Of a stretch of 64,000 nt of DNA, positions 9,476-17,901 are shown in pieces. The DNA comes from Prorocentrum cordatum. Taxonomy: Eukaryota > Sar > Dinophyceae > Prorocentrales > Prorocentraceae. The notes under the pieces were generated by a model. That model was not told the DNA's origin. It saw nothing but the letters and a program-made list of their open reading frames with translations, and did not search any database. A program made the position numbers and the translations under genes. The stretch lies in contig CAUYUJ010003891.1 in NCBI GenBank assembly GCA_963575745.1, positions 739,693 through 803,692 of the forward strand. The letters are read 5' to 3'. The first letter of the stretch is position 1. Each line of letters starts with the position of its first letter.

Positions 9476-11353
9476 TCAGCTGGAGCCGCTTGAAGGGCTG
9501 CGGCGCCGCGACAATGCCTCGAACGCGTCACTGTTGAACGCAAACGTGTCCGCAGGAAGCGGCGACTCCCTGGGGAGGAGCTGCGGCGGGGGAGGCTGCG
9601 GCGGCGGCCTCGGGGCGAGCGGCGCTGCCAGAGGGCGGGGCGTCTGCGACTCTCTTGGCAGGAGCCGCTTCGGCGGAGGGTGCGGCGGCTGGCTCGGGAC
9701 GAGCCGCGGTGGCGTAGGGTGCGGTGTCTCCTCCAGCGGGGGGGCCCCGCGGCGTCCTCCTCCACGCGGGGGAGATGGCGGTGGTGGTGGCATCATTGGC
9801 GGCATGCCTGGCGGACGGCATATCTGGCCTGGGAGGAGCGGGCGCCATGCCCTCGGCCTCAGCATCACCTGACCTGTGTGGGGGGGGTGCGCGGGCGGCG
9901 CGGGCAGGAACCGCCCTGCCCGCGCCGCCCTGCGGTCGCCGCCCTCCACCTGCCCACTGCGTCTGGAGCGGCTGCGCCCCCTCTGCTCCTGCCCTCTGCG
10001 TCTGGAGCGGCTGCGCCCCCGCTGCTGCGAGGGCACTCTCCTCATTCGGTCTTTGCTCCTCTGCTCCCGCTTTCTGCGTGTGGAACGGCTGCCCCCCCGC
10101 TGCTGCGAGGGCTTCTTCCTCTTTGGGGTTCTGCTCCTGATATCTTTCTTCTTGTTATTCTTCTTCTTGTTTTTCTTCATCTTCTCCTTCTCCTTCTTCT
10201 CCTCCCTCTCACCTCTGTCAGGGTTGCTCTGTTCGTCCTGGGGCGGCGTGGGGCTGCAGGAGTCGACCCAGAGCGGGGCCTCGTCGCCCTCAAGCTCCTC
10301 CTGGGCTCCGTGCGCCCCCGCTGCTGCGGAGGCTGCTGCTTCAGATTCTGTCTCCGCCTCCTCCTGGTCTCCGTGCGCCTCCGCTGCTGCTGAGGCTGTT
10401 GCTTCGGGTTCTGTCTCCGCCCACTCTCCCCGCTGTTTTTCCCACTTGGCTTCCCGCTTCCGATCCTTCTTCCTGGCCGCGGCGCCTTTGCCAGACTTCC
10501 TGTTCTTGGCTTCTATAAAAACGAACAATGTGTGGCAATGTTCCGTGAGGCGGTTCGCATCCTGGGCCTTGTGGATCACCCTGTGCAAGTGCGGCCAGTC
10601 ATATGTATCCTGCTCCTTGCGCTCCGCGTCCGTGAGCCTGACCCAGGTCGGACGCGCCACCCAATCCAACTGGCGGTACTGCAGGCTGGTGAGGAGCCTC
10701 CGCTGCTGCGGAGGCTGGGAATCCTGATTCAACCAGCGCGGCAGATCAGGCTGCCCGCCCGCAGGGCACTCGCGAACCTGAGCGGGGCCAAGAATCACGA
10801 TGTAGTGCGGGTGCGTCACGTGACAACCTTTTGTCGGACACCACAAAGCCAAGCCGAGTACGCCTGTACCAGACGCGCCGCAACTTCTGAGCAGCTCCGA
10901 AAGATCCTCCCTGCCTGCGTCAAAGATCCCAGCGAGAATACGCACTCGGTTCCACAACGCCAGGTTCCGCAGCCCGTTGCGGAAGTTCTCGGGCCACGGG
11001 TGCCCCGCGAGGCTCGTCTGGTGTCGGAAGAACACGCCCCCCACTGCTATGGAGAGTTTGCCTTCCTTTGCTTTCGGATTGTGAGCCACCGCTGCCAGGG
11101 TCACCGACCAGGCCTGAACCAGGAACTTCCCGTGGCAGTGCCAGCGAAGCACCTCGCACTGCTCGACGCGCTCGGGAACCCAGAGGAGAGCCCCGACGCA
11201 CTCGCGCGCGACCTCCCCGTGGAAGCCACTTTGGCGGATGAGATCGTCGAGATGTTGCTTCCGCCGATCGCGATTGATGCGTGCGCCAGGCTCGAAGGAG
11301 ACTAAGACGACCCCTTCGCGCCTGTCCCTGACAGCTGCGACCCAATCCGACAG
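9476..11353 (-). CDS. Unknown protein with conserved N-terminal domain and RS/Pro-rich tail
   Basis: The reading frame is protein-like from about 11,353 (LSDWVAAVRDRREG) down to a TGA at 9,476; no ATG marks the start, so a 5' exon or frameshift must supply it. The first about 270 residues look globular (WVPERVEQCEVLRWHCHGKF; WNRVRILAGIFDAG; ALWCPTKGCHVTHPHYIVIL). The rest is low complexity: Ala/Glu with two hairpin copies, Lys-rich, Arg-Ser-rich (SRSRRRGQEQRGRSRSRR) and finally Pro-rich, as in nuclear or RNA-associated proteins. The segment RVRILAGIFD weakly recalls the GDFN region of endonuclease/exonuclease/phosphatase folds, but the acidic and Asn residues are not in place. That is a guess, not an assignment. 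Confidence 0.55.
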   Translation of the reverse strand: MSDWVAAVRDRREGVVLVSFEPGARINRDRRKQHLDDLIRQSGFHGEVARECVGALLWVPERVEQCEVLRWHCHGKFLVQAWSVTLAAVAHNPKAKEGKLSIAVGGVFFRHQTSLAGHPWPENFRNGLRNLALWNRVRILAGIFDAGREDLSELLRSCGASGTGVLGLALWCPTKGCHVTHPHYIVILGPAQVRECPAGGQPDLPRWLNQDSQPPQQRRLLTSLQYRQLDWVARPTWVRLTDAERKEQDTYDWPHLHRVIHKAQDANRLTEHCHTLFVFIEAKNRKSGKGAAARKKDRKREAKWEKQRGEWAETEPEATASAAAEAHGDQEEAETESEAAASAAAGAHGAQEELEGDEAPLWVDSCSPTPPQDEQSNPDRGEREEKKEKEKMKKNKKKNNKKKDIRSRTPKRKKPSQQRGGSRSTRRKREQRSKDRMRRVPSQQRGRSRSRRRGQEQRGRSRSRRSGQVEGGDRRAARAGRFLPAPPAHPPHTGQVMLRPRAWRPLLPGQICRPPGMPPMMPPPPPSPPRGGGRRGAPPLEETPHPTPPRLVPSQPPHPPPKRLLPRESQTPRPLAAPLAPRPPPQPPPPQLLPRESPLPADTFAFNSDAFEALSRRRSPSSGSS

Positions 11354-12078
11354 GGGGCGCCCGCGCGCAGGACGAGGGAAGCAAAAGCCAGATTCACGCG
11401 CGCCTCTGTCTGCCCCTCCTGCACCTGGTCTTCGTCGTCGTACAGCAGGGGCACAAGAGGCTTGGAATGGCTCGGGCCGCGCTCTTCCGATGGGAAGTGC
11501 GGGCGGCCTTCCTCTGGGAAGCCCTCTTGGACAGGAAGCGCCGGCGACCGAGCCTTCGAGGTCAAGGCGAGAGTCTTGATCACGCGGGCCCCCGCTGCTG
11601 CGGAGGAGCTTTCACGCAGTTTGCGCGCTGCGATCAGAGCCTGCCGTTGTCGCCAATTAGTCGTGCAGGGAGATCTCGGTCTCGGGTCATCGGAGCCACC
11701 CTGTCCAGGCTCGATTACCACTGTGGCGGCGCCTGGCTCCACGGATGCCCCCGCTGCTGCGCAAGCCGCCTCCTCAGCCGTTATGACTACAAGGCGGTTG
11801 GCGGCGGCCGTTAACTTCCGCGCATCTTCGATCAGGCCATTCTGCATCAATTCCTGAGCAACCAGCAGGCTCTGCGAAACGCTTTCCTGGGCACCAGACA
11901 TCGACGAAAACAATGACCGCAGTTTCGTTGCAACCTCCCCCCCCGCTGCTGCGGAGGCCGGTGCTGGATCTGCCATTCCATGCGGAACTGCATCAGGGGC
12001 CTCCTCTGGCAGCCCCCGCTGCTGCGGAGACTTCGGCAGAGGTTCCTGCGCGGCTCCAGTCGCGCCAGGCTGCTCCAT
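11302..12078 (-). CDS. Unknown Ala-rich protein overlapping the next gene's frame
   Basis: ATG at 12,078 (MEQPGATGAAQEPLPKSP) gives 258 residues; the same frame is open and similar to a paralogous segment up to about 12,160, so the true start may be upstream. A helical core (ATKLRSLFSSMSGAQESVSQ, then LLVAQELMQNGLIEDARKLT) is followed by Ala-rich pieces encoded by hairpin copies at 11,590 and 11,750 and an acidic stretch (LLYDDEDQVQEGQTEARV). The last about 40 codons overlap, in another frame, the start of the protein-like frame at 11,353. The two could be one gene joined by an unseen intron or a frameshift. Function unknown. Confidence 0.5.
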   Translation of the reverse strand: MEQPGATGAAQEPLPKSPQQRGLPEEAPDAVPHGMADPAPASAAAGGEVATKLRSLFSSMSGAQESVSQSLLVAQELMQNGLIEDARKLTAAANRLVVITAEEAACAAAGASVEPGAATVVIEPGQGGSDDPRPRSPCTTNWRQRQALIAARKLRESSSAAAGARVIKTLALTSKARSPALPVQEGFPEEGRPHFPSEERGPSHSKPLVPLLYDDEDQVQEGQTEARVNLAFASLVLRAGAPCRIGSQLSGTGAKGSS

Positions 12079-13038
12079 GCCCTGGGCCGCTCCCGTCGCG
12101 GAGGCGGGCGGGCGCGGCGGGGGGCAGACCTGCAACGGCTGCGGATTCACTTTATCGCAATGCCATCCCTCCCTGCGCTCAAATGACTTTTCCCCTTGCG
12201 CCACTCTGCTGCTCCCACTTCTGAACTACCTCATCCCTTCTACCTCTGCCTGCTCCCTCCTCTTCCTGTTCAGTCCTCCCTCCTCCCTCCGCCGCGCTCA
12301 TTTCTCCTTGCTCCCTTCTCTGCTCCTCCTACGTGGGGCGTTTCACGACAACGACGACGACGACGCCGACGAGAACGATGACCACGACGGCGACAACGAG
12401 GGCAACGACGACCACGACGACGACGACGAGGACGATGACCACGACGGCTACCAGCGACGACGACTAGCGACGACGACGATCGACGACGACGACGCCGACC
12501 ACGACGACGACGGCGAGGACGACAACGAGCGACGACGACGACGACAACCGACGCCGACGAGGAACGACGACGACGAACGAGGACGACGATTACGACGACG
12601 AGATGACGAAGGATCGAAGATCGAACCTCGAAGTGCGAAGCTTCGAAATTCAAACTTCGATCTTCGAACTCCGAACTTCCAGCTTCTAACTGCGAACGTC
12701 GCTGGGGTGCCAGGGATGGACTGGGATGGAGGGAAAATGGGAAGGAAAAGCGAGGAAGCGGGAGAGGAAGTTGGAGGAGAACGAACAGGCGTGGAGCGAC
12801 GAGGAACGGGCGGCGAGGAGCCGACGTTGAGGGCGGCGGGATGGGGGGACAGGGAGGAGAGGGGAGACTTCAAAACGAAAATCGCGCCACGGCGCCTGCG
12901 CGCGCGCCCCCGATCTCGGCGGCCGACGCGCGCGCCCCTGCAGAAATGCAACGCGCCCTTAATTCGAGCCCCGCTGCTGCGGAGCCACCTACTCCACAAC
13001 CAAATCGTCTGGGGAGCTGTTCGGACCCCAAACTACTA
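11990..13038. repeat. Segmental duplication (5' segment plus upstream), copy 1
   Basis: Colinear with 13,893-14,894. It includes the first codons of the frame at 11,302-12,078, upstream text such as CTGCTCCCACTTCTGAACTA, a CGA-triplet tract, a TTCGAA-rich stretch and a terminal CCCCGCTGCTGCGGAGCC hairpin. Confidence 0.9.
12346..12606. repeat. CGA triplet repeat, copy 1
   Basis: Imperfect (GACGAC)n tract, about 260 bp, followed by TTCGAA/GCGAAG-type short repeats to about 12,705. Part of the larger duplication. Confidence 0.9.
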
Positions 13039-13049
13039 ATTAGTTCTTC

Positions 13050-13155
13050 AGCCACTCGGCTCTTGCGAGTCCGCCCTCATGACAAAGGGCAACCTTCACA
13101 TGGGGGCACTCAATGGGGTGTTGATTGAGAGCGCCCCATGTGGCTGGTGGCAGGA
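13050..13155 (-). pseudogene. Fragment of the 830-residue gene
   Basis: About 105 bp matching 6,607-6,712. On the minus strand it reads LNQHPIECPHVKVALCHEGG, against LNQLPIDCPHVKVALVMRAY in the long gene. It is cut off at both ends and followed by a stop. Confidence 0.75.
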
Positions 13156-13169
13156 ACGGACGAGGGGGG

Positions 13170-13400
13170 GCGGATAGAGGAGCAGAACGAGCACTGGCAG
13201 GGAATATGCACCAGGAGAGAGATCTCATGGAGGAAGAGGAGGGGAGGGGACGAGAGCCACTCATAATTAAGCGCACGCAGGCCCACGCACGTGCTCCATT
13301 TCTCAGCGACCGCCGCGCCGCCATGAGAACTGTCGTACCACCGCCGCTAATGCGGCGGATGCGTGACCTCTCCCATCCCTGTCCTGCGCTGTTTCTGCTA
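13170..13400. repeat. Dispersed 240-bp segment, copy 2
   Basis: Copy of 4,820-5,060 with scattered substitutions. It directly adjoins the gene fragment at 13,050-13,155, on the opposite side to the arrangement at 4.8 kb. Confidence 0.75.
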
Positions 13401-13575
13401 CCGCCGCCCCCCCTTCCAGCCGAGCTCGGGTTTCATGCTCGGAGACGGGCGCGGCTGGCGGCTCTTAGCGCGGGTGCGCGTGCTGCCTCCAACTCCTCAT
13501 CCCCCTCCTCCTCCTCTCCTCATCCCCCCCCCCTTCCTCCTCGTCCTCCTCTATCGGCCCAGCTCCGATCGCCGC

Positions 13576-13875
13576 TCAGCTCCCCTGGTGCGGCTGGCGG
13601 CAAAAGTACCGAATATTGCCTGGGATGTCCTTCACCTTCTTCTTCGACATCTCAAGCATCATCTTGCCCATCTCCTCGGTGCGGCGCGCCTCCTCCATCA
13701 TCTGCCGCGCCTGGTCGACGAGCATCTGGCCCTTCACTCCAACGGCGCGTGCATGGCGGCAACGATTGCGCCACTGGAGCAACCGCACCACCATGGTCGC
13801 CCAGTGCCAAACACTGCCCTCCGTCGTGATGAGCTCGAAGTCATCGACGTCGTACTTGCCCGCGATGCTCGCCAT
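13576..13875 (-). CDS. Unknown 99-residue helical protein
   Basis: ATG-started frame of 99 codons ending in TGA. It opens MASIAGKYDVDDFELITTEG, has a Trp/Arg-rich patch (WHWATMVVRLLQWRNRCRHA), then a Met/Glu/Arg heptad-like helix (VDQARQMMEEARRTEEMGKM) and a basic end. A coiled coil is likely. Composition is normal and it contains no hairpin copy, unlike its neighbours. It may be a small gene or one exon. Its 5' flank (13,893-14,894) is a duplicate of the 5' end and flank of the gene at 11,302-12,078. Confidence 0.5.
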   Translation of the reverse strand: MASIAGKYDVDDFELITTEGSVWHWATMVVRLLQWRNRCRHARAVGVKGQMLVDQARQMMEEARRTEEMGKMMLEMSKKKVKDIPGNIRYFCRQPHQGS

Positions 13876-13892
13876 AGCGGCGCAAAAACCGC

Positions 13893-14894
13893 GAAGGAGC
13901 CTCCTCTGGCAGTCCCCGCTGCTGCGGAGACTTCGGCAGAGGCTCCTGCGCGGCTCCAGTCGCGGAGGCGGGCGGGCGCGGCGGGAGGCAGACCTGCAAC
14001 GGCTGCGGCTTCACTTTATCGCATTTCCATCCCTCCCTGCACTCACATGGCTTTTCCCATTGCGCCAGTCTGCTGCTCCCACTTCTGAACTACCTCATCC
14101 CTTCTACCTCCATCTGCACCCTCCTCTTCCTGTTCAATCCTCCCTCCTCCCTCCACCGTGCTCATTTCTCCTTACTCCCTTCTCTGCTCCTCCTACGTGG
14201 GGCGTTTCACGACAACGACGACGACGATGACCACGACGGCGACAACGAGGGCGACGACGACCACGACGACGACGACGAGGACGATGACCACGACGGCGAC
14301 CAGCGACGACGACTAGCGACGACAACGACCGACGACGACGACGCCGACCACGACGACGACGGCGACGACGACAACGAGCGACGACGACAACGACAATCGA
14401 CGCCGACGAGGAACGACGACGACGAACGAGGACGACGATTACGACGACGAGATGACGAAGGTTCGAAGATCGAACCTCGAAGTGCGAAGCTTCGAAATTC
14501 AAACTGCAACCTTCGAACTCCGAACTTCAAACTTCGAACTGCGAACTTCGCTGGGGTGCCAGGGATGCAATGGGATGGAGGGAAAAATGGGAAGGAGAGA
14601 ACGAGGAAGCGGGAGAGGAAATTGGAGGAGAACGAACAGGCGTGGAGCGACGAGGAACGGGCGGCGAGGAGCCGACGTTGAGGGCGGCGGGATGGGGGGA
14701 CAGGGAGGAGAGGGAAGACTTCTTTACGAAGATCGCGCCACGGCGCCTGCACGAGCGCCCCCGATCTCGGCGGCCGACGCGCGCGCCCCTGCAGAAATGC
14801 AACGCGCCCTTCATTCGAGCCCCGCTGCTGCTGCGGAGCCATCTACTCCGAAACCAAATCGTCTGGGGAGTTATTCGGTCCCAAAACTACTGTT
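13893..14894. repeat. Segmental duplication (5' segment plus upstream), copy 2
   Basis: Second copy of 11,990-13,038. The coding-like part reads PQPLQVCLPPRPPASATGAA in the same frame as the first copy (PQPLQVCPPPRPPASATGAA) and lacks a 12-residue tandem duplication present there. It ends right at the 3' end of the next minus-strand gene. Confidence 0.9.
14211..14456. repeat. CGA triplet repeat, copy 2
   Basis: Counterpart of 12,346-12,606, slightly shorter, followed by the same TTCGAA-rich stretch (14,457-14,550). Confidence 0.9.
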
Positions 14895-16032
14895 TGCCAC
14901 CCGCTGCTGCGGACGCCGAGGGCCTGGTGCTGGACGCCGCGGCCCCGCTGCTGCGGGGCCCCTGAGAGGGCGTCGGCCCCCCCTTCTCTCTGGCGGCGTC
15001 GAACTTGACCTTGCGCTCCACACCGAGGTCCTTGTGCCAGCGAAAAGTTCCTGACCCGTCGCTCCCGCCCAAACCCGCGGTTGGTGGCCTCACCGTGTCC
15101 GCGCGGGGGGCGAGGGGCAGAGCTTCGACCTTCCTGTCGCCCCAGTGCGGGTGTAAACGGACGCCTGTCCCGTCGTCGCGGTGCAACACGAAATCCCACA
15201 TCGGCAGCTTCACTTTCACCCGCTGCCCCGCGAACTGTCGCGCGCGCACAATACTCTGACGCATGTGGTCGTAGCTGTTTGGCCGGACTTCGAGGGAACA
15301 GCCGATCAGAGCCCCGCTGCTGCGGGGCCCCTCCACGACCTCCCTGATATCTTCCTCCCTGAGCGTCGCCACCATCTCTTGCCACCGCCAAGGGACTTCC
15401 TCGTCGCTTTTGAAACCAAAGCTCGTCCTCGCACCGTGGTCGCAAACAGCGACCATGGTGGGCTTCGCATTGTCAAACCACTTGGCTTCTGACTCGAACG
15501 GGGCAGTTGGGTCTTCATTCAGATGGCGCCACCATTTCAACGCTTGATTGTGTTGCTTAAACGAAGTGCCGAGCCTCTCTTCATAACTCAAAAAATAATT
15601 AACATCAAACTTCTCAAAATCCTGGGGCCCGCGCGCCGCCGCCGCTGCGGTGGCGCGGGGCTCCTGCGCCGCAGGCGCGGCTCGGGATCCCGACCCCTCT
15701 CCTGAAACTGTGTTCCCAAGTTCTGGTACGTTTCGGAGGGCAGCCCTCACGAAATTATCGAATTCGGGCTTGCCGAGACCAGGGGCGCGGGGGCTCACAA
15801 CGCTAAGCGCGGCGAAGCGAGACGGCCGTTGAGGCGAGACCGCCGCCGCTGCTGCGGCGGCAGGGCCATCGCGCCATTTGGCGTCCTCCGTTGGCGTGTG
15901 CCCGTCTTGTCGCCAGTCTCTCCAACCCCTCGCTGACCAATCATGGCCGTCCTCCCAGCCACGCCAGCCGCTGCTGCGGCTATCCCACCATCCTCCCGCG
16001 CCATCCCATGTGTATCCGCCTGCATCGCCCAT
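14887..16032 (-). CDS. Unknown 381-residue protein, Trp-rich N-terminus
   Basis: The ATG at 16,032 gives MGDAGGYTWDGAGGWWDSRS; the open frame upstream is low-grade sequence running into a hairpin array, so this ATG is preferred. Residues 1-50 are Gly/Trp/Asp-rich. A globular part follows (FDVNYFLSYEERLGTSFKQ; WWRHLNEDPTAPFESEAKWF; VKVKLPMWDFVLHRDDGTG). Ala runs at about residues 60-65, 130 and near the C-terminus coincide with hairpin copies at about 15,845, 15,640, 15,311, 14,941 and 14,901. No domain recognised. It shares style and insert pattern with the other unknown proteins of the block. Confidence 0.65.
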   Translation of the reverse strand: MGDAGGYTWDGAGGWWDSRSSGWRGWEDGHDWSARGWRDWRQDGHTPTEDAKWRDGPAAAAAAAVSPQRPSRFAALSVVSPRAPGLGKPEFDNFVRAALRNVPELGNTVSGEGSGSRAAPAAQEPRATAAAAARGPQDFEKFDVNYFLSYEERLGTSFKQHNQALKWWRHLNEDPTAPFESEAKWFDNAKPTMVAVCDHGARTSFGFKSDEEVPWRWQEMVATLREEDIREVVEGPRSSGALIGCSLEVRPNSYDHMRQSIVRARQFAGQRVKVKLPMWDFVLHRDDGTGVRLHPHWGDRKVEALPLAPRADTVRPPTAGLGGSDGSGTFRWHKDLGVERKVKFDAAREKGGPTPSQGPRSSGAAASSTRPSASAAAGGKQ

Positions 16033-16453
16033 TGCAAGACGATGGCGCAGGCGCGCGTTAGGCCGCGACGGGCCCAGCTGCACCGGTGCTCGCGGGCGAT
16101 CCCACGGGCGCGGGGTGGTTTGAGCATAGCGGCGGCGGACGACGCGACGTGATTGGACGGCGGAGAACTTGAAAGGAAGGGGGGTTGGAAACGAATGAAC
16201 GAAGTGGACGAAGAGCGGAAATCGAACCAGAGGGAGGCGAAAAAAGAGCGGAAAAGAATAAGGACATGCAGACGAAGGAGAGTGACGAGGTAGATGGCGG
16301 GCCAGAACGGCAACGGAGGATAATGTGGTGGAAATTGTGAAAAGGACGCATGGAACAACACGACGAGGATCACAGACGCAAAGATGATGAGCGCAGTGGT
16401 AGCATGACATATCCGAAATCAAGAAGCAGGATGAGGAGGAACGGGATGACGAG

Positions 16454-16568
16454 CAACTCTGTCGCAGAGAGCCTCCGAACGCACCCCCTCTGTCACAGAG
16501 GGCCTCCGAACGCACCCCCTCTGTCACAGAGGGGGTCCGAAAAACACCCCCTCTGTCACAGAGGGGGG
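16454..16568. repeat. Four-unit hairpin array, about 31-bp period
   Basis: Units near 16,454 (CTCTGTCGCAGAG, degenerate), 16,483, 16,514 and 16,546 with consensus CCCCTCTGTCACAGAGGGG and spacers CTCCGAACGCA / TCCGAAAAACA. Same hairpin as the 4.4-kb array but with shorter, different spacers. Confidence 0.88.
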
Positions 16569-16569
16569 A

Positions 16570-17900
16570 AATGATCACTTTAATGCGGCTTCTGGATTAC
16601 ATTTGCCAGTGGGCGCGTGGCGCCTGCCATTGGTATCGGTGCGGCTGCAGCTTGCTGCAGTCGCCTGCGGGCACGTGGCGCCTGTCAGCGGCGTCGGCGC
16701 GTGGCGCTTGCCAGTGGCACCGTTGCAATTACACCTGCCGCGCGTGCCTGCTCCGCCCGCGGCAGCGTCGCAGCTTCAGCCTGGTCCTGTTGCCGGCGGC
16801 GAGCCCGGGGGGAAATGAGAAGGAGAAGGCCTTCTCAGCAGACTCGGAAATCCCCCAGCCTTGCTCCGCGAAGCGCGAAGCGCGAATAACTTCGCGCTCT
16901 CGCGCCGCCCCCCCAAAGGGAGAAAAGGAGGACGAGGAGGAGGGGGAGGAGAAACGAGGACCGCGAAGCGCGAAGCGCGAATAACTTCGCGCCCTCGGGG
17001 GAGCCCTTGACAAACTTACTGGAAGGCGCGAGAGCTTCTGAGAAGGCCCGCCTTCCGAGAGGGCCTTCTCCTTCTCGCTTCCCCCCCTCGCTCGCCGCGG
17101 ATTGCGGGCTCGCGTCGCCTGCCAACGGCACGGCCGCAGCTTCAGCTTGCCACACTGGCCTGCGGGCCCGCTGCGCCCGTCAGTGGCACAAGGGCTCCCA
17201 GCTTCGCGCTTCGCGCTGCGCGAAGCGCGAAGTGCGAATAACTTCGCGCTCTCGCGCCACCCCCCCAAAGGGAGAAAAGGAGGACGAGGAGGAGGGGGAG
17301 GAGGAACGAGGACCGCGAAGCGCGAATAACTTCGCGCCCTCGAGGGAGCCCTCGGGTGGCACCGTCGTGGGCTGAGCCCGACGCATCCGCCCGCGAGCAC
17401 GGGGCGAGGAGAGCGGCCCGCGCGCCGGGCGCACGAGCAGACAGGCCACCGAGCAGTGCCTCCGCGGAGCCACGCGGCGACACCGACACGCCTCTTCGCG
17501 GAGCGCGGTGGCGGAAATGTGTGGCAAAGCGATTGGTATCGGGTGGCCGTCCCCCCCCCCCACGCTCGAGTGCCAATAATACCCACGGGCCAGCGTTAAC
17601 GCATGTGCTGCCCACATGTATGATGAGGCAGCCGTTCCGAGCAGTGTTCCAATCAGAGCGATGGGGGTGCCATGCGCGACCGCGAGCTCGAGGCGACTAG
17701 AGGGAGGCGAACGACAATTTGGAGCAAGGATGTTCACTCTCTGGATCAAAATGCCCTCCGTAAAAGGGGCAGTCAAACTCCTCCTTCTCCTCCTCCTCCT
17801 CCTAGCTGCCATCTGGGCCTAAGAGATTGTCAGGGCAGCGCGCGCTCACACCCAGCCATTCCACAGCATGTGGAGGAACGCGTGACTGGGCGGAGGCCCG
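16570..17900. other. Gene-poor stretch with hairpin family 3
   Basis: Opens with direct repeats of a GCGCGTGGCGCCTGCCA type (16,610-16,710), then the GCGCGAA-TAAC-TTCGCGC composite. The open frames on either strand are driven by GC repeats. A minus-strand stretch around 17,540-17,690 reads like protein (LAVAHGTPIALIGTLLGTAA) but has no clear start or end. Confidence 0.45.
16866..17345. repeat. GCGCGAA-TAAC-TTCGCGC hairpin composite
   Basis: Four copies of a 7-bp-stem, 4-nt-loop hairpin at 16,880-16,897, 16,975-16,992, 17,232-17,249 and 17,320-17,337. They form two pairs; members of a pair flank the same about 75-bp purine-rich segment (GGGAGAAAAGGAGGACGAGG and following). The pairs are about 350 bp apart, so a composite unit was duplicated. 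Each hairpin is led by CGCGAAGCGCGAAG-type repeats. Confidence 0.85.
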
Positions 17901-17901
17901 C

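Larger units (their letters stand above)
297..15980. repeat. Dispersed CCGCTGCTGCGG hairpin family
   Basis: About 40 copies by eye of a short inverted repeat: GC stem, TGCT loop, GC stem. Examples: 371-385 (CCCCGC/GCGGGG), 660-677 (GCGCCGC/GCGGCGC), 5161-5179, 5697-5718, 6491-6510, 8341-8361 (CCCTCCGC/GCGGAGGG), 10697-10715 (GCCTCCGC/GCGGAGGC), 14941-14962 (GGCCCCGC/GCGGGGCC), 15311-15329. The bases outside the CCGC core differ between copies but usually still pair. Copies lie inside reading frames (read as Ala-Ala-Ala on either strand, or as QQRG in another frame) and between genes. Only near misses (about 37,114 and 62,443) were seen after 16 kb. This is a mobile or self-amplifying hairpin by inference; no coding capacity. 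Confidence 0.85.
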
